Notes: generated from the letters alone by a model not told the origin. 64,000 bases of DNA from Prevotella sp. (GCA_017459445.1 JAFUDJ010000009.1:1-64000), one strand, 5' to 3'. Numbered from the stretch's first letter, positions 1 to 9,021 are shown. Program-made: numbers and translations.

Positions 1-1612
1 CGTTGACGAACTGCAGGCCGCCGTTCTCCTTGATATCCCAATCGTCGTCCACAGGACCAACGTTCACAATGATATCAGCGAACTTACCGCGACCACCAGA
101 CTGCTTCTTGTAGACCTCACGGTAGCCGTTAACGGTCTTGGTGATGGCCTCCTTATAGTTCACCTGAGGCTTACCTTGGTTACACTCTACCTTGAACTCA
201 CGCTTCAGACGGTCGATAATGATGTCGAGGTGGAGCTCACCCATACCCGAGATGATGGTCTGGCCACTCTGCTCGTCGGTACGGACGGTGAACGTCGGGT
301 CTTCCTCGGCCAGCTTGGCAAGACCGTTGTCCAGCTTGGCCACGTCAGCCTGAGACTTCGGCTCAACGGCAATAGAAATCACGGTGTCGGGGAAGGTCAT
401 CGACTCCAGTACGATGGGCTTCTCCTCGTCGCAGAGGGTATCGCCCGTGCGGATGTCCTTGAAGCCTACGCCTGCACCGATGTCACCGGCGTCGATAGAC
501 TCCATGGGGATTTCCTTGTTGGAGTTCATCTGGAACAGACGGCTGATACGCTCCTTCTTGCCCGAACGGGGGTTGAAGACGTACGAACCGGCCTTGACGC
601 TACCCGAGTAGACGCGGAAGAACACCAGGCGACCCATGTAGGGGTCAGTGGCAATCTTGAATGCCAAAGCGGCAGTGGGATCGTCCTCACTGGGCTTGCG
701 GCCCTCTTCCTCCTCGGTGTTGGGGTTGGTACCCATCACCATCTCCACGTCAACAGGAGCGGGCAGGAAGGCGCAGACATAGTCAAGCAGGGGCTGTACG
801 CCCTTGTTCTTATAAGAAGAACCGCAAATCATCGGGGTGCAAGCCATCGAGATGGTACCCTTGCGGATAGCGGCGATAATCTCCTCCTCCGTGATGGAGT
901 TGGGGTCGTCGAAATACTTCTCCATCAGGGCCTCGTCATACTCAGCAGCAGCTTCAAGCAGCTTGTTGCGCCACTCGTCGCACTCGTCCTGCAGGTCGGC
1001 GGGGATGTCCTCAATGTCGTACTCAGCGCCCATGGTCTCGTCGTGCCAGAGAATAGCCTTCATCTTGATGAGGTCTACCACACCCTTGAAGTTCTCTTCA
1101 GCACCGATGGGCACCTGGATGACTACAGGGTTGGCACCAAGGATGTCCTTCATCTGCTGAACGGTCTCAAAGAAGTCAGCACCCGAGCGGTCCATCTTGT
1201 TCACGTAACCGATACGAGGCACATTGTACTTGTCGGCCTGGCGCCACACAGTCTCTGACTGGGGCTGCACACCGTCGGCAGCACTATAGGTAGCTACGGC
1301 ACCGTCGAGCACACGCAGTGAGCGCTCCACCTCAGCGGTGAAGTCGACGTGTCCCGGAGTGTCAATCAGGTTAATCTTAAACTGCTTACCATTATAGTTC
1401 CAGTTACAGGTGGTAGCAGCCGACGTGATAGTGATACCACGCTCCTGCTCCTGGGCCATCCAGTCCATGGTAGCAGCACCGTCGTGCACCTCACCAATCT
1501 TATGCGTCTTACCCGTGTAGAACAGGATACGCTCCGACGTGGTGGTCTTACCAGCGTCGATGTGAGCCATAATACCTATGTTGCGGGTCAAATGTAAATC
1601 GCGGTTTGCCAT
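1..1612 (-). CDS. fusA: Translation elongation factor G, C-terminus beyond the window
   Basis: EF-G is the cytoplasmic GTPase that moves tRNAs and mRNA through the ribosome. The visible 537 codons contain the GTPase motifs AHIDAGKTT (P-loop), [10 protein letters not shown] (G3) and YVNKMDRSG (G4), followed by domain II and III sequence. A normal EF-G has about 700 residues, so the last quarter lies to the left of position 1. The ATG at 1612 gives the usual start [11 protein letters not shown]. It is the third gene of the str operon, 37 bp downstream of rpsG on the same strand, so it is probably co-transcribed with rpsL and rpsG. The identification is secure; only the missing end limits it. 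Confidence 0.97.
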   Translation of the reverse strand, partial: MANRDLHLTRNIGIMAHIDAGKTTTSERILFYTGKTHKIGEVHDGAATMDWMAQEQERGITITSAATTCNWNYNGKQFKINLIDTPGHVDFTAEVERSLRVLDGAVATYSAADGVQPQSETVWRQADKYNVPRIGYVNKMDRSGADFFETVQQMKDILGANPVVIQVPIGAEENFKGVVDLIKMKAILWHDETMGAEYDIEDIPADLQDECDEWRNKLLEAAAEYDEALMEKYFDDPNSITEEEIIAAIRKGTISMACTPMICGSSYKNKGVQPLLDYVCAFLPAPVDVEMVMGTNPNTEEEEGRKPSEDDPTAALAFKIATDPYMGRLVFFRVYSGSVKAGSYVFNPRSGKKERISRLFQMNSNKEIPMESIDAGDIGAGVGFKDIRTGDTLCDEEKPIVLESMTFPDTVISIAVEPKSQADVAKLDNGLAKLAEEDPTFTVRTDEQSGQTIISGMGELHLDIIIDRLKREFKVECNQGKPQVNYKEAITKTVNGYREVYKKQSGGRGKFADIIVNVGPVDDDWDIKENGGLQFVN

Positions 1613-1621
1613 TTCTATTTA

Positions 1622-1652
1622 TCCTTTTTCTTTTTTACCTTTTTACCTTTTA
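1622..1652. repeat. Short (TTTTTACC)-type simple repeat between rpsG and fusA
   Basis: The rpsG-fusA gap consists almost wholly of pyrimidine runs of the form TTTTTTACCTTTTTACC. The same octamer word recurs in a much longer tract at 25.1-25.3 kb. The tract touches the rpsG stop codon. No function is evident. Confidence 0.6.
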
Positions 1653-2126
1653 GAAACGGAAGTGAGCGAATGCACGGTTAGCCTCGGCCATGCGGTGCAT
1701 ATCCTCCTTGCGCTTGAAGGCGCCACCCTGACTGTTGAAAGCGTCCATAATCTCGGCAGCCAGCTTGTCAGCCATTGACTTACCACTGCGCTTACGGGCA
1801 AACGAAATCATGTTCTTCATCGAGATGCTCTCCTTGCGGTCGGGGCGAATCTCGGTAGGAACCTGGAACGTAGCACCACCGATACGGCGGCTCTTCACCT
1901 CTACCTGCGGAGTGATGTTGTCGAGGGCCTGCTTCCAGATTTCCAGGGCAGACTTTTCCTCGTCCTTCATCTTGGCCTTCACGGTCTCAAGGGCATTGTA
2001 GAAAATCTCGTACGAGATGGACTTCTTGCCATCGTACATCAGGTGGTTCACAAACTTCGACACTTTCTTGTCGTTGAAGACTGGGTCTGGAAGAATGACT
2101 CTCTTCTTAGGTTTTGCTTTTCTCAT
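1650..2126 (-). CDS. rpsG: 30S ribosomal protein S7
   Basis: S7 is a primary 16S rRNA-binding protein that nucleates assembly of the 30S head. The 158-residue product starts [15 protein letters not shown], contains the conserved stretch [13 protein letters not shown] and ends [15 protein letters not shown]. Length and motifs are normal for the family. It lies between rpsL and fusA in the canonical str order on the minus strand. In many bacteria S7 represses translation of this operon; no S7-binding leader was identified here. Confidence 0.98.
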   Translation of the reverse strand: MRKAKPKKRVILPDPVFNDKKVSKFVNHLMYDGKKSISYEIFYNALETVKAKMKDEEKSALEIWKQALDNITPQVEVKSRRIGGATFQVPTEIRPDRKESISMKNMISFARKRSGKSMADKLAAEIMDAFNSQGGAFKRKEDMHRMAEANRAFAHFRF

Positions 2127-2248
2127 TTTTCGTTTTTTGAATTAAATGTCTGCTTGGGGCTGTTCTTTCTTGTTCTTCAACGCTCTCACACGAGCATTTA
2201 CTCAACCTGTCGTTAACAATATCTCCAGCAAAACGGATTTTTCTTTTC

Positions 2249-2355
2249 TGAGTTTTTGAGTTTTGAAGTTTTTGAGTATCTGAGTTCTTTTTCTCCTGAG
2301 TCTTTGGTTTTGAGTGCCGCTCTTCTCCGAGCCAACTCAGAAACTCAAAAACTCA
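2249..2355. repeat. Inverted octamer-repeat tract between rpsL and rpsG
   Basis: The 248-bp rpsL-rpsG gap holds direct copies of a TTTTTGAG word (2249-2275) and inverted copies of it (2337-2363). The 15-mer TGAGTTTTTGAGTTT at 2249-2263 is matched exactly by its reverse complement at 2341-2355. The transcript could fold into a hairpin with a loop of about 77 nt. A role in attenuation or stability is inference. Confidence 0.65.
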
Positions 2356-2374
2356 CAAACTCACGGACTCGGCC

Positions 2375-2755
2375 TTACTTCTTAGCCTTAGGACGCTTGG
2401 CACCGTACTTCGAGCGGCGCTGAGTGCGGCTGGCAACGCCAGCGGTATCCAGCGTACCACGGACGATGTGATAACGTACACCGGGGAGGTCCTTCACACG
2501 ACCGCCACGAACCAGCACGATGCTGTGCTCCTGCAAGTTGTGTCCCTCGCCGGGGATGTAACTGTTGACTTCCTTCTGGTTGGTCAAACGAACACGGGCT
2601 ACCTTACGCATAGCCGAATTAGGCTTCTTCGGGGTCGTTGTGTAGACACGAACACAGACGCCACGGCGCTGAGGACATGAGTCCAGCGCGGGCGACTTGC
2701 TCTTGTCAACGAGCACCTTCCTGCCTTTTCTTACCAATTGTGAAATTGTAGGCAT
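2375..2755 (-). CDS. rpsL: 30S ribosomal protein S12
   Basis: S12 sits at the decoding centre of the 30S subunit and affects accuracy; its loops carry classic streptomycin-resistance positions. The 126-residue product contains [17 protein letters not shown] and [20 protein letters not shown] and has a basic C-terminus ([13 protein letters not shown]). It is the promoter-proximal gene of the str operon. A minus-strand -7 box lies about 90 nt upstream at 2848-2855. Both loops carry the usual unmodified lysines (TPKKPN and GVRYH contexts). Confidence 0.98.
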   Translation of the reverse strand: MPTISQLVRKGRKVLVDKSKSPALDSCPQRRGVCVRVYTTTPKKPNSAMRKVARVRLTNQKEVNSYIPGEGHNLQEHSIVLVRGGRVKDLPGVRYHIVRGTLDTAGVASRTQRRSKYGAKRPKAKK

Positions 2756-2847
2756 AATACTTTGTTTTTAATTTTGTTTATATATTATTTTGTTCAAATT
2801 CAACCAGTTACACCTCATGCTCCCTCGCAAAAAGGCGTTTCGGGCTG

Positions 2848-2855
2848 CAAAGGTA
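2848..2855 (-). promoter_or_regulatory. Bacteroidetes -7 box (TACCTTTG) for the str operon
   Basis: CAAAGGTA on the plus strand reads TACCTTTG on the minus strand and points at rpsL, which starts 93 nt further on. No good TTTG -33 element is found 20 nt upstream, so only the -7 half is supported. Confidence 0.6.
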
Positions 2856-2984
2856 CGAACTTTTTGTCTAAACACCTAATATATAGCTTCTAAAAAATCT
2901 TCTGCTTAATGCTTTTTAACACTAAATAATCATTTTAATAATTATTAATAGAGGTTTGTTAGGGAAACTTGCCCAGAATATTGC

Positions 2985-2992
2985 TAACTTTG
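2985..2992 (+). promoter_or_regulatory. Bacteroidetes -7 box (TAACTTTG) upstream of the ECF sigma gene
   Basis: TAACTTTG fits TAnnTTTG exactly and lies 85 nt before the chosen sigma-factor start. A TTTG at 2955-2958 is 26 nt away, longer than the usual 19-21 nt, so the -33 element is uncertain. The 2756-3076 gap holds this box and the rpsL box and no recognisable gene. Confidence 0.55.
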
Positions 2993-3076
2993 CACACGGA
3001 ACATTCGCCCTGCATGGACCGACGGCGTTAATTTTTCTCTTAACATTAGAGTTGTTTGCGCGTATTATCTGACAGA

Positions 3077-3577
3077 ATGACCAACGAAATGTTTGAACAT
3101 ATCGCCCGAGAGTTGCGTCCCCGTTTGCTAAGCGTGGGGCGCCAGTTCTTCGGCAACGACAATATGGCGGAAGACATTGCGCAGGAAGCGCTGATGCGCC
3201 TTTGGCTGGTACGCACGAAGATAGACCTTCAGGCAGGCATACAGCCGCTGGCTCTGCGCCTGGCCAAAAACCTTTGTGTCAGCGAGTGGCGCAGGCGTCA
3301 GGTGCGTCAGACGGCAATACCGTCGCAGCAGGAAACGACCCAGCCGGAGACGGTCACACGCCGAATGGAAGCCGAAGAGGATGTCCGACGCCTGTGGGTC
3401 GCCGTTTCGCGGCTGATGCCAGCAGAGCAGCGCCTGTTCCGTATGCGGTATGAACTGGAGATGGACTTGGCGCAGATAACCGCCGTGACGGGTCTTGGCC
3501 CCCGCTCCGTCAGTGCCATGCTAAGTGCTGCCAAGCGAAAAATATTAGAAATGCTAAATGAGAAAGGAAGCCGATGA
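3077..3577 (+). CDS. ECF-type RNA polymerase sigma-70 family factor
   Basis: This is a small sigma factor of 166 residues that would redirect RNA polymerase to a specific regulon. Region 2 is visible in NMAEDIAQEALMRLWL, and region 4 in LPAEQRLFRMRYELEMDLAQITAVTG followed by the HTH-like SVSAMLSAAKRKILEML. An ATG at 3077 (MTNEMFEHIAREL) is preferred over an in-frame TTG at 3056. Its stop overlaps the start of the next gene (ATGATGA), so translation is probably coupled. The neighbours are a membrane protein and two MG2-type proteins, which suggests an envelope-related regulon. The target promoters are unknown. Confidence 0.88.
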   Translation: MTNEMFEHIARELRPRLLSVGRQFFGNDNMAEDIAQEALMRLWLVRTKIDLQAGIQPLALRLAKNLCVSEWRRRQVRQTAIPSQQETTQPETVTRRMEAEEDVRRLWVAVSRLMPAEQRLFRMRYELEMDLAQITAVTGLGPRSVSAMLSAAKRKILEMLNEKGSR

Positions 3578-4191
3578 TGAAGAATGAACTGATTGATAAA
3601 CTGCTGAACGGGCAGGCCACTCCCGAGGAGGAGCATTTGATAGCCCGGATGCTGCGCCGGGAAGAAGACGTAGAGGCGTGGCTGGCGGAAGACGAGACGG
3701 CCACCTATAACCTTATTATATATAGGCGACGGGCCAGACGGCGTATGGCGTACTGGGCGGCGGCTGCCGTCGTCGTCGCAGTGCTGGCCGCCGGGGCCGT
3801 TTTGCTTTGGCCTCGCGGCGAAAGCCCTGTCGTCCGCGAGGCCGTCGTGGCACAGAATACGGCAACGGTTCCCGCCGCAGCCTGTCATCCCGTTGTCGCC
3901 ACGGCGCCAGTTCCCGTACGCGCCCAGCATGTCGCCTCAAAACCAGTGAAGGCCAGGGGCGCCCGTCCTGCTGCCACTGCTGCGGACAGTCTGCAATACT
4001 ACATCGCACGGCTGGAGCACGAGCTGGAGCAAGTGACGGACAGCAACTATACGGCCAAGGCCGAACAGATTATCCGCGCCGATGCCCGCTTGCAACGGCT
4101 GGTGCAGCGCATCATGATAGGCGAGATACAGCGGAGCGACATGCCCGTGGAGGCTATGAACAGAGACGAAACGATGGAGGACATGCCATGA
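3574..4191 (+). CDS. Single-pass membrane protein, candidate anti-sigma partner
   Basis: The 205-residue product has an acidic cytoplasmic-type N-terminus (MMKNELIDKLLNGQATPEEE), a basic patch RRRARRRM at about 51-58 and one transmembrane segment at about 59-79. A Pro/Ala/Val-rich stretch and a helical, possibly coiled-coil C-terminal part (LQYYIARLEHELEQV) follow. It overlaps the preceding sigma gene by 4 nt and the next gene by 4 nt. This topology and position match anti-sigma factors that hold an ECF sigma at the membrane, but no zinc-binding or FecR motif is seen. The anti-sigma role is inference from context. Confidence 0.6.
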   Translation: MMKNELIDKLLNGQATPEEEHLIARMLRREEDVEAWLAEDETATYNLIIYRRRARRRMAYWAAAAVVVAVLAAGAVLLWPRGESPVVREAVVAQNTATVPAAACHPVVATAPVPVRAQHVASKPVKARGARPAATAADSLQYYIARLEHELEQVTDSNYTAKAEQIIRADARLQRLVQRIMIGEIQRSDMPVEAMNRDETMEDMP

Positions 4192-6449
4192 AGAAAGTAT
4201 TGACACTCACACTCATCCTGCTGGCGACGATAGCGTCACAGGCCCAGACAGCCGGCTCGTATGGTGAGCTGCGGGCCAAGGTGCTGCATGTCAAAGAGAG
4301 GTATGCCGGTCAGGATACCGGCAGCGACCAGGCTGCCGCCGTCGTGCTGCACAAGTTGTGCAAGGACTACCAGCACCGCCTGACACTCAGCCAGTGCCGC
4401 GAGTTGGCGGGCTATATCCAGTCCATGCGGCAACAGACCGTCTCCGACCGCCAGAGACAACTGTTGGCTGAAGCCTGCCGGCTGCTACGTCAGAAAAGCG
4501 ACACGTTAGACTTCCAGCAGCGCATACTGGACTACTACCGGAAGGTGCCGCAGGAAATAATCTACGTCCAGACCGACAAGCCCTACTATGTGGCGGGCGA
4601 CACGGTATGGTTCCGGGCCCACTTGGTGGATGCCGTCACGCATACCCCTATCAGTCGCTCACGCTATGTCTACGTGGAGCTGCTGGACAACACTTCCGAC
4701 AGCCTGGTGCAGCGCGTCATCGTCAAGTGCGACTCTGCCGGTGTCTTCGCCAATGCCCTGCTGCTGCCCAAGAGCCTGCACGGCGGCAGCTACACGCTGG
4801 CAGCCTACACTCAGTGGATGCGCAACTTCCCGGTCAGTCGGTTCTTCTACAAAATGCTGACGGTTGTCGGCAGTGCCCCCCAAGGAGACAGCCAGCTTCC
4901 CCCAAGGAGGCAACCCTTCCCCTCCAAGGACACGCCCCTTTCCCCCCAAGGAAACCGCATGCTGCAAATAGCGCAGCGCAAAGGGCAGTTGCTGATACAA
5001 TTCAATGAGGGCGGCGGCGAGCCGCTGTCCTGTGTGCTCTATGGCAGTGGCAACCTCATCGTTACCGACTACACACAGGGGAAGGTGCTCTACATCGACA
5101 GCCAGTCGCTGCGTCCCGGCAGCATCAGCATAGCCATGGTAAACCGTGAAACGGGCGGCGTCATAGCCGAAAGTCAGGCGCTCATCGAGGCTGGCAGCGC
5201 GCAAGTCACTATCTGCGGACAGGCTCGGAGCAACAACGAACCCATGGAACTGACCATTGACATGGCTGATGCCGACGGCACACCCCTGCGAGGCAGCTTC
5301 TCACTCTCAGTCACCGACTACGACGTCGTGAAGCCCGACACCGTCCAGCCTGCCATAGACCGCTATCTCGCACAGCAACAAGGGGACTATCTGCTCGCCG
5401 ACATGCTCAGCAGCAACTATCCCCACATCGACTACAACTTCCAGACCTCGCAGACCATCTCGGGCCAAATCCAAGGCACCATCTTCAAGAATGTCAAGCA
5501 TCCGAAGCTGATGCTGGTACGCCCCGACACGGGATTGCGCGAGACCTTTGAGCTGGGCGACAGCAGCCGCTTCACCATCAACGGCCTCGACTTTGCCGAC
5601 GGCACCACCTATCTATTAGAGGGATTGCGCCGGACAGGCAGCAACAGACTCGTGAAGCTGACCGTCACCCCGCCATCCTACCCCACCCTGCACCCAACAG
5701 CCGTCACCCAATATCCATCATCCGCCGTCCCGCCCTCCGAATTCCTCGCACAAGCCCAGAAGCAAGTCATGTACGGCAGCGACGATTATATCCAACTGCC
5801 CGAGGTCATCAAGGAGAAAAAACGCAGGCACAAACCTATGAACCGCATGAATATAGAGCCATTCCGTGGACTCTACGATGACAGCCCTCTATTGAACAAT
5901 TATCCGACCATTGAGACAATGCTTAGCTCGCTGGGGCTGAAAATCAGCCGTGACGACGGGGGCTATCAACTCCATCCCGTGTCGAATGCGAAGATAGGTC
6001 CTTTGATTTACATCGACGACTTTGAAAGCAATGTCGAAGAATTGCTGATGTTGCAGCCTTCCAACCTGATGTCGGTGGAATACTTGAAGCACGGATACCC
6101 CCAGCTGCTCACCTACCGGTGGGATGCCCCAACGCAGGGTGTGTTATTGGTAACCCATAAGCCAGGCCACCGTTTCAGCAGAGGAAAACCGCTCTCCATG
6201 GCAACCATCACGCATCAAGGCTGGAAACCTGCCGTCGAGTTCTATTCTCCGCAATATCCCGACAAGTCCAGCAAGACGCGCCCCGACCAGCGCACCACGC
6301 TCTACTGGGAGCCCAAGCTGACGACGGATGCCGGCGGCCACGCCACCGTCCGCTTCTATGCCTCCGACGTGTCCAAGCGCTACCTCGTCACGCTGGAGGG
6401 TGTCAGCGACGACGGAATTATTATCCGGAAACAGACAATCATTGAATAA
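4188..6449 (+). CDS. Secreted MG2-domain protein, larger paralogue
   Basis: The ATG at 4188 overlaps the previous stop (ATGA) and gives a clean signal peptide (MKKVLTLTLILLATIASQAQ), so upstream in-frame starts are rejected. The 753-residue product has a helical region at about 21-115, an MG2-type beta domain at about 121-225 (IYVQTDKPYYVAGDTVWFRA, then FANALLLPKSLHGGSYTL) and a long beta-rich C-terminal part ending in TLYWEPKLTTDAGGHATVRF. MG2 domains are building blocks of macroglobulin-like proteins; an envelope or periplasmic location is expected. Residues about 230-257 are a Pro/Ser-rich linker encoded by a 22-bp repeat array absent from the neighbouring paralogue. The exact role is unknown. 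Confidence 0.8.
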   Translation: MKKVLTLTLILLATIASQAQTAGSYGELRAKVLHVKERYAGQDTGSDQAAAVVLHKLCKDYQHRLTLSQCRELAGYIQSMRQQTVSDRQRQLLAEACRLLRQKSDTLDFQQRILDYYRKVPQEIIYVQTDKPYYVAGDTVWFRAHLVDAVTHTPISRSRYVYVELLDNTSDSLVQRVIVKCDSAGVFANALLLPKSLHGGSYTLAAYTQWMRNFPVSRFFYKMLTVVGSAPQGDSQLPPRRQPFPSKDTPLSPQGNRMLQIAQRKGQLLIQFNEGGGEPLSCVLYGSGNLIVTDYTQGKVLYIDSQSLRPGSISIAMVNRETGGVIAESQALIEAGSAQVTICGQARSNNEPMELTIDMADADGTPLRGSFSLSVTDYDVVKPDTVQPAIDRYLAQQQGDYLLADMLSSNYPHIDYNFQTSQTISGQIQGTIFKNVKHPKLMLVRPDTGLRETFELGDSSRFTINGLDFADGTTYLLEGLRRTGSNRLVKLTVTPPSYPTLHPTAVTQYPSSAVPPSEFLAQAQKQVMYGSDDYIQLPEVIKEKKRRHKPMNRMNIEPFRGLYDDSPLLNNYPTIETMLSSLGLKISRDDGGYQLHPVSNAKIGPLIYIDDFESNVEELLMLQPSNLMSVEYLKHGYPQLLTYRWDAPTQGVLLVTHKPGHRFSRGKPLSMATITHQGWKPAVEFYSPQYPDKSSKTRPDQRTTLYWEPKLTTDAGGHATVRFYASDVSKRYLVTLEGVSDDGIIIRKQTIIE
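4875..4956 (+). repeat. 22-bp tandem array inside the MG2 gene
   Basis: The core CAAGGA preceded by a C-run recurs at 4881, 4903, 4925 and 4947, exactly 22 bp apart each time. Because 22 is not a multiple of 3, successive copies are read in different frames (PQG, PPRR, PSKD, PQG). The downstream paralogue has no such segment. Confidence 0.85.
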
Positions 6450-6456
6450 TATTGAT

Positions 6457-6464
6457 TATCTTTG
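6457..6464 (+). promoter_or_regulatory. -7 box (TATCTTTG) immediately before the second MG2 gene
   Basis: TATCTTTG fits TAnnTTTG and ends 6 nt before the ATG at 6470, which implies a leaderless mRNA. No clear TTTG is present 20 nt upstream. The box sits just after the stop of the first MG2 gene. Confidence 0.55.
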
Positions 6465-6469
6465 CACCG

Positions 6470-8182
6470 ATGAAGCGCCTTTTATACCTTATTATATATA
6501 TAGGAGCACTGCTGCCCGTTGTCGCACAGGATGTGCCGCAGGAGCGCATCTACCTGCAGACCGACAAGCCGTACTACGCAGCGGGCGACACGGTGTGGTT
6601 CCGGGCCCATCTGTTGGATGCAGCGACCAATGTGCCTGTCAACCGCTCACGGTTCGTCTATATCGAGTTGCACGACCAACAGGCCGATACACTGATGCAA
6701 CGACTAATGATACGCAGCGACGAGGACGGCGTGTTTGCTAATGCCCTGCTGTTGCCCAAGAACCTGCGAGGCGGCGTCTATACGCTGGTAGCCTACACCC
6801 AGTGGATGCGCAACTTCGGTGCGGCGCGTTTCTGCTACCATCCTCTGACCGTGGCAGGTGGACAGCGGGTACGTGGGCACCGCATACCGGACAGGCTGTT
6901 GTCGCAAAATGCTGCCAAGGTGAGCATCAGCGGAGATGCAGCCACCGAGAGGGCGCCCATGACGCTGGGCATAGATATCCGCAACGAGAACGGGCAACCG
7001 CTTACCGGCATCTATGCACTCTCTGTGACTGACTACGACGTGGTGCGCCCCGACAGTCTGTTTGGCGACATCCGCCAGAGCCTGTTACGCCAGCAACTCA
7101 GCCATCATACGGACACCCTCCGCAATATCACCTTCCCCATTCAGACAGCGCAGCTGATAACAGGTCGCGTGAAGGGCAGCCTTGGCCAGCGCATCAAGAA
7201 TCCGCACTTGCTGGTGATTAACGGTCGGACGGGAAGAAGATGGGAGTTTGAACTGGGCGACAGCACGCGCTTTGCCGTGGCCGTTGATAACCCCAACGGC
7301 ACTACCTTCCAGCTGGAGGGTACGCGTCGCAGCGGAAAGACGACTCTCGTAGAGGTACAGATAGACTCACTGACCTTCCCCAAGGTGACGCTGCCCCACT
7401 ACCAGCTGACGCAGGAAGCCGCTGACCTCAGCGCCTTCGTCACCCAGTCGCAGACGCAGCAGATGTACACGCGGGCTGGATACATCGAACTGCCTGAAGT
7501 AGAAAAAGTAGGCCGGAAACAGAAGCCGCAGAAGCAGAACTTTCTGAACATGGAGGCACCACGAGGCATCAAGGCTGGCGACCCATGGATAGAAAGGGCA
7601 GCTCGCATGAGTGCTTTGCTCCATCGCTTTGGCATCTATCCCTTTTTTGATGCTGCGGGACGTGAACACATCAACTCAACAGCCTCTCCACAATACGTAG
7701 GCAAAATTTACGTTGACAACATGGAGTACAACATCGAAGACGAAGAGGACGGCGACGTGCTGAATATCCCTCCCCAAAACGTCCGGTCCATAGAATATTT
7801 CCCTACTAACCATGCCGCCAATAGCATGTTCGGCGTCCGCCCTCTCCAGAATGGTACGGTGCCCGGCGTACTATTCATCTTTCTGAAGGATGGCTCCGAC
7901 GTTGTCCACTCAAAGGCAGCCCGCCCACTCTCCATGGCTACCGTTCAGCAGTTAGGCTACGAACAGCCTGTGGACTTCTACTCGCCGCAGTATACCGATA
8001 AGGAAACTACGCGCCCCGACCACCGCACCACGCTCTACTGGGAGCCCAGGCTGACGACGGACGCCGGCGGCCACGCCACCGTCCGCTTCTATGCCTCCGA
8101 CATTTCCAAGCGATACCTCGTCACGCTGGAGGGTGTCAGCGACGACGGAACGGTCGTCCACCACTGGCAAATCATAGAATAG
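6470..8182 (+). CDS. Secreted MG2-domain protein, smaller paralogue
   Basis: The 570-residue product starts MKRLLYLIIYIGALLPVVAQ, a signal peptide; an upstream TTG lies before the -7 box and is rejected. The MG2-type domain (about residues 25-130, IYLQTDKPYYAAGDTVWFRA) follows the signal peptide directly. It lacks the N-terminal helical part and the Pro/Ser linker of its neighbour. The last roughly 47 codons are 96 percent identical at DNA level to the neighbour (134 of 140 nt), far more than the MG2 domains, which suggests gene conversion. Function is unknown beyond a probable envelope role; it may be co-expressed with the sigma operon or from its own promoter. Confidence 0.8.
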   Translation: MKRLLYLIIYIGALLPVVAQDVPQERIYLQTDKPYYAAGDTVWFRAHLLDAATNVPVNRSRFVYIELHDQQADTLMQRLMIRSDEDGVFANALLLPKNLRGGVYTLVAYTQWMRNFGAARFCYHPLTVAGGQRVRGHRIPDRLLSQNAAKVSISGDAATERAPMTLGIDIRNENGQPLTGIYALSVTDYDVVRPDSLFGDIRQSLLRQQLSHHTDTLRNITFPIQTAQLITGRVKGSLGQRIKNPHLLVINGRTGRRWEFELGDSTRFAVAVDNPNGTTFQLEGTRRSGKTTLVEVQIDSLTFPKVTLPHYQLTQEAADLSAFVTQSQTQQMYTRAGYIELPEVEKVGRKQKPQKQNFLNMEAPRGIKAGDPWIERAARMSALLHRFGIYPFFDAAGREHINSTASPQYVGKIYVDNMEYNIEDEEDGDVLNIPPQNVRSIEYFPTNHAANSMFGVRPLQNGTVPGVLFIFLKDGSDVVHSKAARPLSMATVQQLGYEQPVDFYSPQYTDKETTRPDHRTTLYWEPRLTTDAGGHATVRFYASDISKRYLVTLEGVSDDGTVVHHWQIIE

Positions 8183-8227
8183 ACGCCCTGCCCGGAGGCT
8201 GACAAGAGGTAAAAACAAGGATGAATA

Positions 8228-8259
8228 TTTGGTGTTTTGCTCACTTCTTAGTACCTTTG
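8228..8259 (+). promoter_or_regulatory. Complete Bacteroidetes promoter for the O-methyltransferase gene
   Basis: TTTG at 8228-8231 and TACCTTTG at 8252-8259 are separated by exactly 20 nt, the consensus arrangement. The gene starts 35 nt after the -7 box. Confidence 0.85.
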
Positions 8260-8293
8260 CGAGCGCGAAAGGCAATAAGCACCAACCACACAG

Positions 8294-8920
8294 ATGACCC
8301 TTGACGAGTATATAGAGCAGCACACGACACCAGAGCCCGACTATCTCTACCGGCTTTGGCGCGCCACCAACATTCACATGCTTCACGGACGGATGGCTTC
8401 CGGCCATCTGCAAGGCCGCCTGTTGAAAATGCTGGTCACGATGATACGGCCAAAGAACATCCTGGAAGTCGGAACCTTCAGCGGCTATTCAGCCCTGTGC
8501 ATGGCAGAGGGACTGGACGACGACGGACTGGTTTACACCTTTGAAGTCAACGACGAACAGGAGGATTTCACCCGTCCCTGGATAGAAAACTCTCCTGTTG
8601 CCGACAAAGTCCGGTTCATCATCGGCGATGCCATCACCGAAGCCCCCCGTCTTGGCATTACATTCGACCTGGCATTTATCGACGGCGACAAGCGTACCTA
8701 CCGCGAAACCTACGAGATGGTGCTCTCCCTGCTGCGGAAGGGAGGCTATATCCTTGCCGACAATACGCTATGGGACGGTCATGTCGTAGACCAGTCGTAC
8801 AACCGCGACCCGCAGACCCATGGCATTGAGACTTTCAATGACTACGTGCTCCATGACGACCGAGTAGAGCAAGTCATTCTTCCACTGCGCGACGGGTTGA
8901 CGCTTATCCGTAAAATCTAA
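8294..8920 (+). CDS. SAM-dependent O-methyltransferase (class I, catechol-O-methyltransferase-like family 3)
   Basis: The 208-residue protein matches the length and order of the family of small O-methyltransferases. SAM-binding motif I reads ILEVGTFSGYSALCMAEGL, the acidic loop is YTFEVND, and the metal/substrate region reads LAFIDGDKRTYRETYE followed by ILADNTLWDGHVV. These enzymes transfer a methyl group from SAM to a hydroxyl of a small aromatic or similar acceptor, usually with a divalent cation. The substrate cannot be deduced. It has its own consensus promoter and is followed by an independently promoted Lrp-type regulator. Confidence 0.9.
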   Translation: MTLDEYIEQHTTPEPDYLYRLWRATNIHMLHGRMASGHLQGRLLKMLVTMIRPKNILEVGTFSGYSALCMAEGLDDDGLVYTFEVNDEQEDFTRPWIENSPVADKVRFIIGDAITEAPRLGITFDLAFIDGDKRTYRETYEMVLSLLRKGGYILADNTLWDGHVVDQSYNRDPQTHGIETFNDYVLHDDRVEQVILPLRDGLTLIRKI

Positions 8921-8990
8921 TATTTTGAGCCTCGTTGTGAGCAAAAAGCAACAAAATGCGCATATTTCTGCATATTTTTCTTGCAAAATG

Positions 8991-9021
8991 TTGTCAGTTC
9001 CAATAATAATGTGTACTTTTG
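8991..9021 (+). promoter_or_regulatory. Complete Bacteroidetes promoter for the Lrp-type regulator gene
   Basis: TTG at 8991-8993 and TACTTTTG at 9014-9021 are 20 nt apart. The ATG at 9053 lies 32 nt downstream. In-frame upstream starts precede this promoter and are therefore unlikely. Confidence 0.8.

Noticed and set aside
176..1258. Long plus-strand open frame opposite fusA
   Set aside because: It is the antisense shadow of a strongly recognised EF-G gene. Similar shadows opposite the HhH gene (12651-13817), cysS (15357-16526), PL1 (26333-27769) and the nucleoside kinase (40136-41446) were also dropped.
3807..4187. Upstream extension of the first MG2 gene
   Set aside because: It would overlap the membrane-protein gene in another frame, and the ATG at 4188 gives a clean signal peptide with ATGA coupling.
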